From Streptomyces nojiriensis (GTDB lineage: Bacteria; Actinomycetota; Actinomycetes; Streptomycetales; Streptomycetaceae): DNA of 64,000 nucleotides. The notes under the pieces are model-generated. The model saw only the letters and a program-made list of their open reading frames with translations. It made no database searches and was not told where the DNA came from. A program made the translations under genes and the position numbers. The stretch covers positions 8,927,501 to 8,991,500 of the forward strand of contig NZ_CP071139.1 in the NCBI RefSeq assembly GCF_017639205.1, given 5' to 3'. Every line of letters starts with the position of its first letter. The first letter of the stretch is position 1. Of this stretch, positions 35,133 through 43,620 are shown one piece after another.

Positions 35133-36368
35133 TCAGTCCAGCGAAAAACGCCCGGTCATGCCACGCAGAAGCTGGCGGGTAGCGACCCGCTCGGCGTAGA
35201 CGATCTTCCGCAAGGTCGCCCGCGCGACGGGGTGGTTGCGGACCAGTTGCGGGGCGATGTGCTCGGCTGTCTCCAGCTCGGTCAGGGCCTGGTCGCGGTT
35301 GCCGTCCCACAGCCACGCGCGGGCGAGGTCCATGTGATGGTGACCGAGCCGGGAGTTCGGCAGGACCGCGATGTGCGCGGGGTCCGCCTCGCGGTTGAGC
35401 CGCAGGGCCTTCGTCTGGTCGCTCATCTCCAGGGCGGCGCTGACGCTGTGGATGATGACGTTGCCGAGGCTGAACGTGACCGAGTGCCGATCGTGGATCT
35501 CCGGCCCTACATAGGCGTTGACCCGCTCTCCAGCCGTACGGGCCAAGGCGAGGCGTTCATCGGACCCGGCAGCGTTGCCGCTGCGCGCGGAGGAGATCGC
35601 GGCCCGTAGGTGGAGGGCGCCCCACATGCGCAGGGCGAGAGGGTCGCCGGCTTCGTACTCCGCCTCGATGCCGGCAAGGGCCTTGTCGCCAAGGGCGAGG
35701 GCGTCGTCCCAGTCGGCCGAGGCCCAGGTGTCCCACATCCGCATCCACAGCGCCATCGCCGGCATGACCGGGTCGCCGGAGAACTGCGCGGACCAAGTGG
35801 CGCGTTCGCAGGCCATGGCGACAAGCTCGGGATGTCCGAGCGCGTGGGCGGCGGTGTGGGCGAACTTGCAAGCCACCGAGTAGATCGCGAAGGCTTCTTC
35901 ACGTTCGTGGCCGGTCGATACCTCGGCGAGGGTCCGGGCCTCGCGCAGGATGTCCGGCAGCTCGCTCAGGACGGCGCCGTTCGCCGCCGCGTCACGCAGG
36001 CGGAGCAGGCGCTTCATGTCGTGCCACAGCACCTCGGACGGGCGGGGGGTGCCGTCGAAAACGGGGGCGAGGTCGTAGCGACGCAGCTCGCGCAGAATGG
36101 AGGCCGCCGAGACCTGCCATTTGGTCTCGGCTCCGCCGCCTGTGTAGGGGCGCTCGATCAGGGAGTTCGGGTGGCAGTGCAGGGCGGCGGCCACCGCGTT
36201 GATCAGACCGGCCCGGTCCAGCTCGATCCGGCCCTTCTCCAGCTTGGACACCCATCCCTGGGTGCGCCCGAGCGCGGCGGCGAGGTCGGCCTGAGTCATC
36301 CCGACCGAGAGCCTCTGACGTCGGACCCGCTGCCCGATCCGCTCCTGCTCTTCGATGTACCCGCTCAC
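35133..36368 (-). CDS. XRE family regulator with TPR-like C-terminal domain
   Basis: About 411 residues from the GTG at 36368. HTH_XRE at about 10-60 (LSVGMTQADLAAALGRTQGW followed by VSKLEKGRIE). The remainder is a helical repeat domain (ALGHPELVAMACERATWSAQ, LGDKALAGIEAEYEAGD, RLGHHHMDLARAWLWDGNRD). This pattern is seen in regulators of Streptomyces peptide and lantibiotic loci and in general sensor-type XRE proteins. It ends 59 bp before the small genes leading to amcB and may control that unit (inference). Confidence 0.88.
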   Translation of the reverse strand: MSGYIEEQERIGQRVRRQRLSVGMTQADLAAALGRTQGWVSKLEKGRIELDRAGLINAVAAALHCHPNSLIERPYTGGGAETKWQVSAASILRELRRYDLAPVFDGTPRPSEVLWHDMKRLLRLRDAAANGAVLSELPDILREARTLAEVSTGHEREEAFAIYSVACKFAHTAAHALGHPELVAMACERATWSAQFSGDPVMPAMALWMRMWDTWASADWDDALALGDKALAGIEAEYEAGDPLALRMWGALHLRAAISSARSGNAAGSDERLALARTAGERVNAYVGPEIHDRHSVTFSLGNVIIHSVSAALEMSDQTKALRLNREADPAHIAVLPNSRLGHHHMDLARAWLWDGNRDQALTELETAEHIAPQLVRNHPVARATLRKIVYAERVATRQLLRGMTGRFSLD

Positions 36369-36559
36369 ACCCACCACCCCGATCTGTGACCGCTTCTGAC
36401 GCGAAGGTACCGCCGTGGCGAGGCAGACGGTGGGCCTTGGCCAAGGGATCTCACCATGCAGAAGCCCCGTCGACGAGGCTGTGACTCGTACCGAGGCGGT
36501 GTCAGCGGTGGCTTCTATGCTGGCTAGGCAGGATGCGGTCAAGGTGTCTGGGGGACGTC

Positions 36560-36709
36560 ATGCTTGAATGGCTGCTCGCTGTGCTGATTCCGATAGGTCT
36601 GCTGGGGGCGGGTGCTTGCGCCTTCCTCATCTGGGCGGCGCTGGGTACGGAGAAGCCGGTGGAACACCACTCGTCGATGCCCAGCAGCTGGGAGGGACCT
36701 GAGGGTTGA
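36560..36709 (+). CDS. Small single-pass membrane protein
   Basis: 49 residues. ATG at 36560 follows GGGGGA by four bases. Residues 2-26 form one hydrophobic helix (LEWLLAVLIPIGLLGAG then ACAFLIWAALG), followed by a short polar tail ending SSWEGPEG. Composition and start signal support a real gene. Divergent from the XRE gene. Function unknown. Confidence 0.55.
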   Translation: MLEWLLAVLIPIGLLGAGACAFLIWAALGTEKPVEHHSSMPSSWEGPEG

Positions 36710-36856
36710 CCTCGGCGGCGTAGAAGTCCCGGGAGCCCCCGAAATGAGGAATCCCCCGGGTCCGTATGCCAGCCAGAGCCTTCTTCCGGGCCCGGCTGGG
36801 TGCCGAGGTAAGCGCTGCCACTGTCAGTCAGTACCTCTGTGCCTTCACTCACCTCG

Positions 36857-37714
36857 TCAGAGTTGAAGCTCGGCCACCAGGCGCTCGGCCTCCTTCTGGG
36901 CAGGGGTCAGCAGCGGATCCTCTTCGTACGCGCAGGGTCCGACGATCTTTGACAGGAAGAACAGCGACATCAGCCTGCCGTCCCGGCTCTCGAGGTCCGC
37001 ACGTCGCTCCTGGTGGACGCGGTCCGCGAGCGCTGGGACGGCCAGCGCGTTGCCCCACAGCGTTGCGGCGTCCAGGCCCCGGGGCGCCATGCCCCAGTCC
37101 TCCCAGTCGATGATGGAGAACTCCGGCCCCATAACGTTGGCCCAGGTCAGATCCGCATGCGCCGGCGTCCACCGCTCGATCCGCGTATCGGCGACGCCGG
37201 GGAAGACCTCCCCGAGGTTCTGTGTCACGTGCTCCTGCGTGATCGTCGCCGTGTCCGGAGTCGCGATCCGCGGAGTCCGCTGTGCGGCAAGCGCGTCCAG
37301 CGAAGCATTCAGCGCCTCCCACCACGCATCGGGCAGGCCCGGGTCTTCGAGCACCAGGGCAGCCTTGCCGACCGAAGGCGACGCGATCAGCTCCAGCTCA
37401 TCGGCGCGCCACATCACCGGCTCGCCTGGCTCGCGCCACGCCACGCCCTGGTACCACTCGGGCATCGCGACCCCTTGCAGTACAGCGGCCGCCTCGGTCC
37501 CGTTCCAGCCCTGCGCGCCGATCCGCTCGAATCCCCGCCGCTCGATGCGCACCCACGTACCCCGCTCCGTACGACCGCCCAAGGAACGACGCTTGCGTAC
37601 CAGAGCCTGCCGATCCAATTCCACCTGCAGGGCTGCTTCCACGCGCTCCAGCACGTCATCCACCGGCTGACGACGCAGATCCACCTGGGCAGCAACGGGC
37701 AGGGAACCAGTCAT
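36857..37714 (-). CDS. Aminoglycoside phosphotransferase-like kinase, paralogue 1
   Basis: 285 residues. Catalytic loop PAHADLTWANVMG (H-x-D-x-x-x-x-N) near 195 and metal-binding IIDWEDWG near 212. A conserved N-terminal part (RGTWVRIERRGFERI, WYQGVAWREPGEPVMWRADE) contains the nucleotide-binding strands in divergent form. ATG at 37714 with AAGGAGG upstream. Almost identical in pattern to the gene at 39132-40001. Substrate unknown; probably a small hydroxylated molecule. Confidence 0.8.
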   Translation of the reverse strand: MTGSLPVAAQVDLRRQPVDDVLERVEAALQVELDRQALVRKRRSLGGRTERGTWVRIERRGFERIGAQGWNGTEAAAVLQGVAMPEWYQGVAWREPGEPVMWRADELELIASPSVGKAALVLEDPGLPDAWWEALNASLDALAAQRTPRIATPDTATITQEHVTQNLGEVFPGVADTRIERWTPAHADLTWANVMGPEFSIIDWEDWGMAPRGLDAATLWGNALAVPALADRVHQERRADLESRDGRLMSLFFLSKIVGPCAYEEDPLLTPAQKEAERLVAELQL

Positions 37715-37839
37715 CACGACCTCCTTGGCGAACGGATGAACGTAGCAGAAGAAGAGCCGCTGGCGATCCGTCCGTCAACACAGAGCGCATCAACCTTACC
37801 GTTGGCGCTACCCGTTGGAAGTGCACGGCCGGAGGGCAA

Positions 37840-37976
37840 GATCAAGCGCCAATGCGTCCCGCGCCGTGGCCGACCCGAAGACGTCGCGGCCCTGGTCGCG
37901 TTCCTCGTGGGGCCCCTCCGCGTCGTTCATCACCCGGCCATCCGTCCACGTCGACGGCGGCTGGCTGCTGCACTGA
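37840..37976 (+). pseudogene. C-terminal fragment of a short-chain dehydrogenase, frameshifted
   Basis: Reads RRGRPEDVAALVAFLV, the standard end of an SDR, then in another frame SASFITRPSVHVDGGWLLH and a stop at 37976. Together these form the usual 40-residue SDR tail with one frameshift near 37908. No N-terminal half adjoins. Confidence 0.6.
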
Positions 37977-38006
37977 GACCGTCAACAAGCAAGGAGACAG
38001 ACCGAA

Positions 38007-38444
38007 ATGATCGAACGAGTCCGAGCCGTCCTCGTCACCGCTGACGACACGATGCTGGTCATCCGTCGCACCAAGCCCGGCATCCCCGTGTACTGGGTCC
38101 TGCCCGGCGGCGGCGTCGAACCCAGCGACGAGTCGCGGGAGGCCGCCCTTCACCGGGAGATCCACGAGGAGATTGCGGGGAAGGCCGACATCGTCCGACG
38201 CCTGCACACGATGGAGTCCGAGGACGAGCGTCAGCTCTTCTACCTCGCCCGCATCGCCACCTGGTCCTTCGAGGACCGCACCGGGCCCGAGTTCAGCGCC
38301 GAGGGCCGCGGCGAGTACGCGCTGGAGGAGATCCCGCTGACCGTGGAGGCGCTCGACCGCATCGACCTCAAGCCCGAGGAGATCGCCCACGTCCTCCGGG
38401 GCGCCATCGGCGCAGGCGCCCTTCAAGCAGAGGCTGCGAAGTAG
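38007..38444 (+). CDS. NUDIX hydrolase
   Basis: 145 residues: MIERVRAVLVTADDTMLVIR, Nudix box GGGVEPSDE ... REIHEEIAG near 36-58, then LHTMESEDERQLFYLARI. Small single-domain enzyme of the MutT type. AAGGAGA upstream of the ATG. It converges with another NUDIX gene at 38570, with a hairpin between them. Confidence 0.88.
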   Translation: MIERVRAVLVTADDTMLVIRRTKPGIPVYWVLPGGGVEPSDESREAALHREIHEEIAGKADIVRRLHTMESEDERQLFYLARIATWSFEDRTGPEFSAEGRGEYALEEIPLTVEALDRIDLKPEEIAHVLRGAIGAGALQAEAAK

Positions 38445-38463
38445 CCGTCTGTCTTTGTGGACT

Positions 38464-38505
38464 TGCCGTCGGGACCAACGCCGAGGTGCGTCGGCCCCGA
38501 CGGCA
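38464..38505. terminator. Bidirectional hairpin between convergent NUDIX genes
   Basis: TGCCGTCGGG (38464-38473) pairs perfectly with CCCGACGGCA (38496-38505), with a 22-nt loop. It lies between two genes that point toward each other, the usual place for a shared terminator. No clear U tract follows on either side. Confidence 0.55.
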
Positions 38506-38569
38506 CCTACGGTGTGCCCCGGCTGCGGCAGCTGGTTGCTGCGAGTACTTCCGGCTCCCCGTTCAGTGG

Positions 38570-39004
38570 TTAGTCGGACAGACGTGCCAGCAGCGCGCCT
38601 TGGCCGGACTGGAGAATGTGCGCGGCCTCCAGCGGGACCCAGAAGCACTCGAAGTAGGTCGGCTCCTGCTCACCGTCGTGGTCCTCCTGGCTCATCCACC
38701 GCTCCGGCGTCGGCTCGGCGAGCTCCAGATGGAAGACGTGCCGGTGCTGGATCTCGAACCGGTACGGGCTGATGTCGTACTCGGTCTCGCCGAGCTTGCG
38801 GACGATCTTGAATTCCGACAGGCCGGTCTCCTCGCGGGCCTCGCGCAGGGCGGCGGCTTCCGGGGTCTCACCGGGGCGGATGCTGCCTGCGGGCACTTGG
38901 ATGCCGACCTCCTCGTACGAGTAGTCGGTGTGGCGGAACACCAGCAGGCGCCCGTCACGGACGACGTAGACGAGGACCTTTTCCTTCGTGACCTTCTCCG
39001 GCAC
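38570..39004 (-). CDS. NUDIX hydrolase
   Basis: About 144 residues from GTG 39004, chosen because GGAGG lies eight bases upstream; an in-frame ATG at 39073 would add 23 residues of unlikely composition. N-terminal KVTKEKVLVYVVRDGRLLVF, Nudix box AGSIRPGET ... REAREETGL near 47-69, C-terminal part with HRHVFHLE and FECFWVPLE. Function probably nucleotide pool or metabolite processing; substrate unknown. Confidence 0.85.
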   Translation of the reverse strand: MPEKVTKEKVLVYVVRDGRLLVFRHTDYSYEEVGIQVPAGSIRPGETPEAAALREAREETGLSEFKIVRKLGETEYDISPYRFEIQHRHVFHLELAEPTPERWMSQEDHDGEQEPTYFECFWVPLEAAHILQSGQGALLARLSD

Positions 39005-39131
39005 AGCGGCAACCTCCACTTGATACAGGAACTGAGCCGTAGGCGAGGGCCGGTGGAGGCAGGGACTGCCCAAAGCGTGGGCGGTGATCAGTTCGTCTGT
39101 CCGTAGATCGGCGCAGGCGTGCGGCTGACCT

Positions 39132-40001
39132 TCACCTGTCCGGGGTGTGTTGAAGCTCGCCCACCAAACGCTTGGCCTCCTTTCGAGCCGGCGCCAGCAG
39201 CGGATCTCCCTCGTAGGAGAGGGATCCGACGATCTTCGAGAGAAAGAAGAGCGACATCAGCTTGCCGTCCCGGCTCTCGAAGTCCGCGCGTCGCTCCTGC
39301 TGGACGCGGTCCGCGAGCGGCGGGACGGCAAGCGCGTTGCCCCACAGCGTTGCGGCGTCCAGGCCTCGGGGTGCCATGCCCCAGTCCTCCCAGTCGATAA
39401 CGGAGAACTCCGGTCCCATCACGTTGGCCCAGGTCAGGTCCGCATGAGCCGGAGCCCATCGCTCGATTCGCGTGTCGGCGAGCCCGGGGAAGGACTCCCC
39501 GAGGATCTGTGTCACCTGCTCCTGCGTGATCGTCACCGTGTCCGGGGCCGCGATCCGCGGCGTCCGCTGTGCGGCAAGCGCGTCCAGAGAAGCATTCAGA
39601 ACCTCCCACCATGCATCCGGAAGGCCCGGGTCATCGAGCACCAGGGCGCTCCTTGCGACAGACGGTGACGTCATCAACTCCAGCTCATCAGCACGCCACA
39701 TGACCGGCTCGCCCTGTTCGCGCCATGCGACGCCTTGGTACCACTCGGGCATTGCGACCCCTTGCAGCACGGCTGCGGCCTCGGTCCCGTTCCAGCCCTG
39801 CGGGCCGATCTGCTCGAATCCCCGGCGCTCGATACGCACCCAGGTGCCCCGGTCCGTACGGCCGCCCAAGGAACGGCGCCTGCGAACCAGTGCCTGCCGG
39901 TCCAGCCGTACGTGCAGGGCCTGCTCCACCCGTTCCAGCACGTCTTCCACTGGCTGCTGGCGCAGGTCCACCTGGGCGGCAACGGGTGGGGATCCAGTCA
40001 T
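39132..40001 (-). CDS. Aminoglycoside phosphotransferase-like kinase, paralogue 2
   Basis: 289 residues, closely similar to 36857-37714 over the whole length (same motifs PAHADLTWANVMG, VIDWEDWG, RGTWVRIERRGFE). Differences are scattered and conservative. ATG at 40001, GAGGTCGTG upstream as in paralogue 1, so the upstream region was duplicated too. Both copies look intact. Confidence 0.8.
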   Translation of the reverse strand: MTGSPPVAAQVDLRQQPVEDVLERVEQALHVRLDRQALVRRRRSLGGRTDRGTWVRIERRGFEQIGPQGWNGTEAAAVLQGVAMPEWYQGVAWREQGEPVMWRADELELMTSPSVARSALVLDDPGLPDAWWEVLNASLDALAAQRTPRIAAPDTVTITQEQVTQILGESFPGLADTRIERWAPAHADLTWANVMGPEFSVIDWEDWGMAPRGLDAATLWGNALAVPPLADRVQQERRADFESRDGKLMSLFFLSKIVGSLSYEGDPLLAPARKEAKRLVGELQHTPDR

Positions 40002-40307
40002 CACGACCTCCTCGGCAAACGGGCGACCGTAGCAGGAACAAGCCCACTGGCACGAACCACACGTCAACACGATCCGGTATCAACTTCGGTGGCATCGGTG
40101 GACGTTGTATGAGCTTAAAGAGACCCGGGGCGGGGACGTGATCGACGCCGCCCCCGCCCGGCGTGCTCCGGCCAGGGTGGGCAAGCCACCGGTCCAGACA
40201 GCTTGCCCAGGGTCCCCTTGGGCTTGCCCACTCCCGGGAACACCCCATTGCGGCAGTGCACGCCGGGTAGCCTCCGGCCACTGTGCGCTGAGTGCGAGGG
40301 GTGGGCG

Positions 40308-40472
40308 TTGAGATTCACGATCGACACCGAGACCGATCCGGACAAGGACGCGATCCGTACCGTCCGCGCGGCCTACGCCCGTGCCTCGTCCGAGTTGCCC
40401 GGTGAGGCTGCGGCTGACCGAGGGCCGGTGATCGGTCGGCGGGTGAGTTGCATGGATCGGTCACGCCGCTGA
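40308..40472 (+). CDS. Small hypothetical protein of an integrative-element region
   Basis: 54 residues from TTG 40308 (GAGGGG upstream): RFTIDTETDPDKDAIRTVRA then AYARASSEL. Resembles small proteins encoded near replication/transfer genes of Streptomyces integrative plasmids. No domain recognised. Confidence 0.4.
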   Translation: MRFTIDTETDPDKDAIRTVRAAYARASSELPGEAAADRGPVIGRRVSCMDRSRR

Positions 40473-40659
40473 CGTGCGGTTTGACCGATGGACCGAGAAA
40501 TCGGTCACGCCTGCCCCGGAGACCGCTCTGTCGGGCGGGCAAGCCGAAGGCTCGGCTGGGCAAGCCACCCCCGGACGGCGGCTTGCCCACCCCGGCCGGG
40601 ACGGGCTGAGGTCGGCAAGCCGGGCCGGACAGCAAGGCCCCAAACAGGAGGAGGGCACG

Positions 40660-41340
40660 GTGCGTGGTTTCGGGACGGGCCAAGCGGTCGTACGGCGTGA
40701 CGTGCACCGATCGGGCCGGGTGTGGAGCGAGGAGGCACTGCGGGTCGTCTACGACACCGGCGAGGCGCTGGTGACCGCCTGCGCGCCCGGAGCACAGGCC
40801 CGCTGGCCCGCCCTGTACGCGCAGGCCCGCGCGGAGGGGGACCGGTCGGTGCGCGCATGGAGGCGTTCGAAGCGATGGCGGCCGACCGGTGGGAGCTTGC
40901 GGGCGCGGTGTGGCAGGAGACCGACCTGCTGCTGTGGAAGCCGCCCACGGCCATGTTCAGCATCAACGCCTTCTACACGCCCGACGGGGACAGGCGCTGG
41001 CTGCGGAACTGATATGTCAACTTCGAGCACCCTAGCCGCCGTACCGCAGACGGGTTCGACACCCTCGACCTCACCGTGCACCTGGTGGTCACGCCCGACC
41101 TCAGCCGCTGGGAGTGTAAGGACGAAGACGAGTACGCCCACGTGCGGCGGCTCGGCATCGTCTCCGACACCGAGCACCAGGCCGTCGACGCGGCCCGCGG
41201 CGAGGTCCTGGCGATGCTCGCCGAACGCTCCGGGATCCTTGCGCAGGCCGAGCGGTGGGCGGCCTGGAGGTGGGTGCCGGCCTGGCCAACGCCGCGCCTT
41301 CCCCGGCCTACGGCACCCCGCGGAGAGGGTTGCACCGGAA
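40660..41340 (+). pseudogene. DUF402 domain protein, frameshift and opal stop
   Basis: GTG 40660 with AGGAGGAGG upstream begins a DUF402 protein (TGQAVVRRDVHRSGRVW, EALRVVYDTGEALVTACAPG). The frame shifts near 40857; in the new frame it continues ELAGAVWQETDLLLWKPPTA and MFSINAFYTPDG, then meets TGA at about 40970 where homologues have tryptophan (L-R-N-W-Y). It resumes after the stop with VNFEHPSRRTADGFDTLDLT and LSRWECKDEDEYAHVR. Two lesions inactivate it. DUF402 proteins are nucleoside-diphosphate-hydrolase-like (Ntdp fold). Confidence 0.7.
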
Positions 41341-41647
41341 GGGGGCTGAAGGGTTGCCTGGAAGGTTGCTCGCGGCGGGGGACCGAGGGTGTGACCGGGA
41401 GTGGGAGCCCGGCAAGCCGGACACGGCCCGTTGTCCCTGGTCAGCCCTACTGGGCAAGCCTGTTCGCGCCGACGACACCTCCTTCCCACGCGATAGCCGT
41501 GGGGGAGAGGTCCTCGTCACTGCCCGGGGCCGGCGGCCACGACGCGACGCTAACGAAGTCGGTGCTCTACGCTCCCGCTCGCTCGGTCCCGCGACCACGT
41601 CTCCACCCGGGAGCCTACGCGCGGCCGGGCTGGAGAGGACCGTCACC

Positions 41648-41932
41648 ATGACCTTCATCGAGCCCGGCATGTCCGTACGCAACGGCTTCGGCGAAGGACC
41701 GCTCGCCGACGCCGCACTGTCCCGTGCTGCCCGCGCCGGGCATCTTCTCGACGAACTGCAGGAGCAGGCGCCCACGATGACCGACGGCCAATTGCGCGAC
41801 GGCGTGCACCGGGCGCTGCGTCGCTTCACCCAGGAGCAGCCGCCCACATGCCAGGTCGGCAGCATCACCGCGCTGATCCGCCGCGGGGTGCGCATCGACT
41901 GGCCCGTCACCGCCCGTCTGCCCTGCGCCTGA
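41648..41932 (+). CDS. Conserved hypothetical protein
   Basis: 94 residues. ATG 41648 with GGAGAGG upstream. FIEPGMSVRNGFGEGPLADA is followed by a helical middle and a C-terminus QVGSITALIRRGVRIDWPV. No cysteine or metal motif. Streptomyces accessory protein of unknown role. Confidence 0.6.
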   Translation: MTFIEPGMSVRNGFGEGPLADAALSRAARAGHLLDELQEQAPTMTDGQLRDGVHRALRRFTQEQPPTCQVGSITALIRRGVRIDWPVTARLPCA

Positions 41933-42011
41933 CGCCCGCGTACGGGAGAGGCGGGACGGGGCCGGGCGCCGCTGGCCTCACGCTGTCGGTGGTGGCCGGG
42001 AGCCTGGTCGG

Positions 42012-42190
42012 ATGAACGCCGATGACGAGGAGCTGCTGAGAGGCCGGGTGCACGGCCACGACCACGACGCCACTAACCCGGGCCCGCTGCCGCACCAGAC
42101 GTACGCCGTCCTGCTCGGCGGGCCGCTGGACGGGCTGCGGCTCGACATCACCGGCTGCCGCCGGAGGAGATCGAGGACGCCAAACCCCGG
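42012..42190 (+). pseudogene. 5' fragment of a small hypothetical gene
   Basis: ATG 42012 reads NADDEELLRGRVHGHDHD and then HQTYAVLLGGPLDGLRLDI, which looks like the start of a small conserved protein. The next codons are arginine/serine-rich and homologous reading moves to another frame (PEEIEDA). Truncated or frameshifted near 42165. Confidence 0.4.
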
Positions 42191-42213
42191 CAGTTCGCAG
42201 ACGTTGGTTACTC

Positions 42214-42516
42214 GTGCAGAACTACAGCGTTGATGAGGCTGCTGAGATCCTTCGATGCCGTCCGAGCCATCTCCGAGACAACCTGTCACGGTTGCCGCAC
42301 CAGAAGATCGGCGCTTCGGTTGCCTTCGATGAAGACGAGCTGGAGATGATCAAAGAGATGCACCGCGTGCGCCCCGCGAGCCCGCCCACCGCGTCTCAGC
42401 CCACTCACACAGCAGAGCAGACCAGCCCGAATACGCTGCCCGCGTACGCGCACATCAAGCCGGCAGGTGCTTCCCGGCGGCACAAGGGTCCGACTGCCCT
42501 ACGGCCAACCACCTGA
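42214..42516 (+). CDS. Excisionase/AlpA-like helix-turn-helix protein
   Basis: About 100 residues from GTG 42214: YSVDEAAEILRCRPSHLRDN and LPHQKIGASVAFDEDELE form a MerR/Xis-type HTH with wing, normally used by excisionases or AlpA-like activators. The C-terminal half is low-complexity. Suggests that an integrated element once ended here, but no integrase gene is present. Confidence 0.65.
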   Translation: MQNYSVDEAAEILRCRPSHLRDNLSRLPHQKIGASVAFDEDELEMIKEMHRVRPASPPTASQPTHTAEQTSPNTLPAYAHIKPAGASRRHKGPTALRPTT

Positions 42517-42571
42517 TCCTCCCGTTGGGGCGTTCTCCTCGGCGACACGGCGACGGTGCAGATGTGCCTGG

Positions 42572-43579
42572 TCAGCGGGCGAGTACGTGGCCGTCGTGGG
42601 GGCGGTGGTCGCGGGAGCGGCGCAGGTCGGTGGTGACGTAGGTGCGTTGCAGCCAGCGGTCTGCTCCGTCGTATCGAGGGTGGAAGGCGGTCCGGCCGTG
42701 GACGGTGACGCGGTTGTCGATGACGACCAGGTCGCCGGGTGTCAGACGCAGGGTGCGGGCACTCGCCTCGCAGGCGCGGCCGAATTCGGTCAGTGCCGCG
42801 GCGGCCCGGGGGGTGAGGGGAGCAGTGACGAGTTGGGCCATGCGTATGTCGGGATCCTCGACTGCCCCGGAGAGCACCGCTCGGGGCTTGCGGCCCGGCT
42901 CACTGGCGGCGTCGGGGCTGAAGGAGGGTGGTGGTGTGGTGATGAACTCCGGTTCGAACAGGGTCTGACGGCTGGCTAGGGTGAGGTGCGGCAGTGCCTG
43001 GCGGATGCCGGCGATGCGCATGCCTGCGCGTCGGTCGTGGTCGGCGCGCAGGCACAGGAAGACCACATAGTCGGGTGGGTGGGGGTGGAAGCCGTTCTCG
43101 GTGTGGAAGGACAGTGGCACCGATCCGGCGTTGCCGTGGAAGGTCTCCTGCCCGGGGACGGGTACGACGTCCTGCACGAGGGCGCCGGATTTCTCGGCCA
43201 GGTAGGCGAGGGGCTCGCCGAGCCCGCATGCCACCATGGTGAGCACCGCGGCCGAGATGGTGGCCCGCCGCTGGACCGAGCCGGGTACGGTCGGTGTCGG
43301 GGGCAAGGCCGCCTGATCGACGGGCAGGCCGCCGATCACCAAGGTGCCGTGCGGGCCGGAATGCCTTCGGAACCGGCGCACCTCACGGCGCAGCGGTAGC
43401 GGAAGGTCTTCCCAGGCGTCCCGGGCCCGCGCCACCCACTCGGCGCTGTCGACCTGGTCGTGCCCGCGGCTGCACAGGGTGCGGGCCACCCGCTCGCACG
43501 CGCCGGCATCGGCCGGGCCGAGCGCCCGGTCGGCGGCGACGGCAGAGCTTCGGGTGGTGTCGGGCGTCGTCTCGGGCAT
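42572..43579 (-). CDS. Fe(II)/2-oxoglutarate dioxygenase, TauD / clavaminate synthase-like
   Basis: About 335 residues. Metal ligands H-x-E in LSFHTENGFHPH near 175 and the distal histidine in NRVTVHGRTAF near 305; the 2-oxoglutarate arginine is likely in DRWLQRTYV. The fold resembles the asparagine/arginine oxygenases and clavaminate synthase that hydroxylate free amino acids or peptide intermediates. ATG 43579 is chosen for GGAG six bases upstream; the GTG at 43624 overlaps the upstream stop (GTGA) and would add 15 arginine-rich residues. Confidence 0.85.
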   Translation of the reverse strand: MPETTPDTTRSSAVAADRALGPADAGACERVARTLCSRGHDQVDSAEWVARARDAWEDLPLPLRREVRRFRRHSGPHGTLVIGGLPVDQAALPPTPTVPGSVQRRATISAAVLTMVACGLGEPLAYLAEKSGALVQDVVPVPGQETFHGNAGSVPLSFHTENGFHPHPPDYVVFLCLRADHDRRAGMRIAGIRQALPHLTLASRQTLFEPEFITTPPPSFSPDAASEPGRKPRAVLSGAVEDPDIRMAQLVTAPLTPRAAAALTEFGRACEASARTLRLTPGDLVVIDNRVTVHGRTAFHPRYDGADRWLQRTYVTTDLRRSRDHRPHDGHVLAR

Positions 43580-43620
43580 CGGGGTCTCCTGCCGGGTGCG
43601 TGGGCGGCGGACGCGCGGAC

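Larger units (their letters stand above)
40178..41462. repeat. Multiple GGCAAGCC / GGCTTGCC repeats
   Basis: At least nine copies of GGCAAGCC or its complement, often as TGGGCAAGCC or GGCTTGCCCA, are found at about 40178, 40200, 40222, 40538, 40558, 40590, 40613, 41411 and 41453. Two copies of ATCGGTCACGCC also occur near 40455 and 40499. Clustered short repeats beside small mobile-element genes can be iterons, regulator sites or transfer origins of integrative plasmids. Their role here is not established. Confidence 0.5.

Noticed and set aside
36711..36856. A possible tRNA or small RNA in the 145 bp between the small membrane protein and the kinase gene
   Set aside because: No T-loop consensus and no good cloverleaf; only short inverted repeats.
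13066..37976. The SDR N-terminal scrap at 13.1 kb and C-terminal scrap at 37.9 kb as halves of one gene separated by a 25-kb insertion
   Set aside because: Both are frameshifted or degraded, the missing middle is not present at either end, and no duplicated target sequence links them. Different parents are equally likely.
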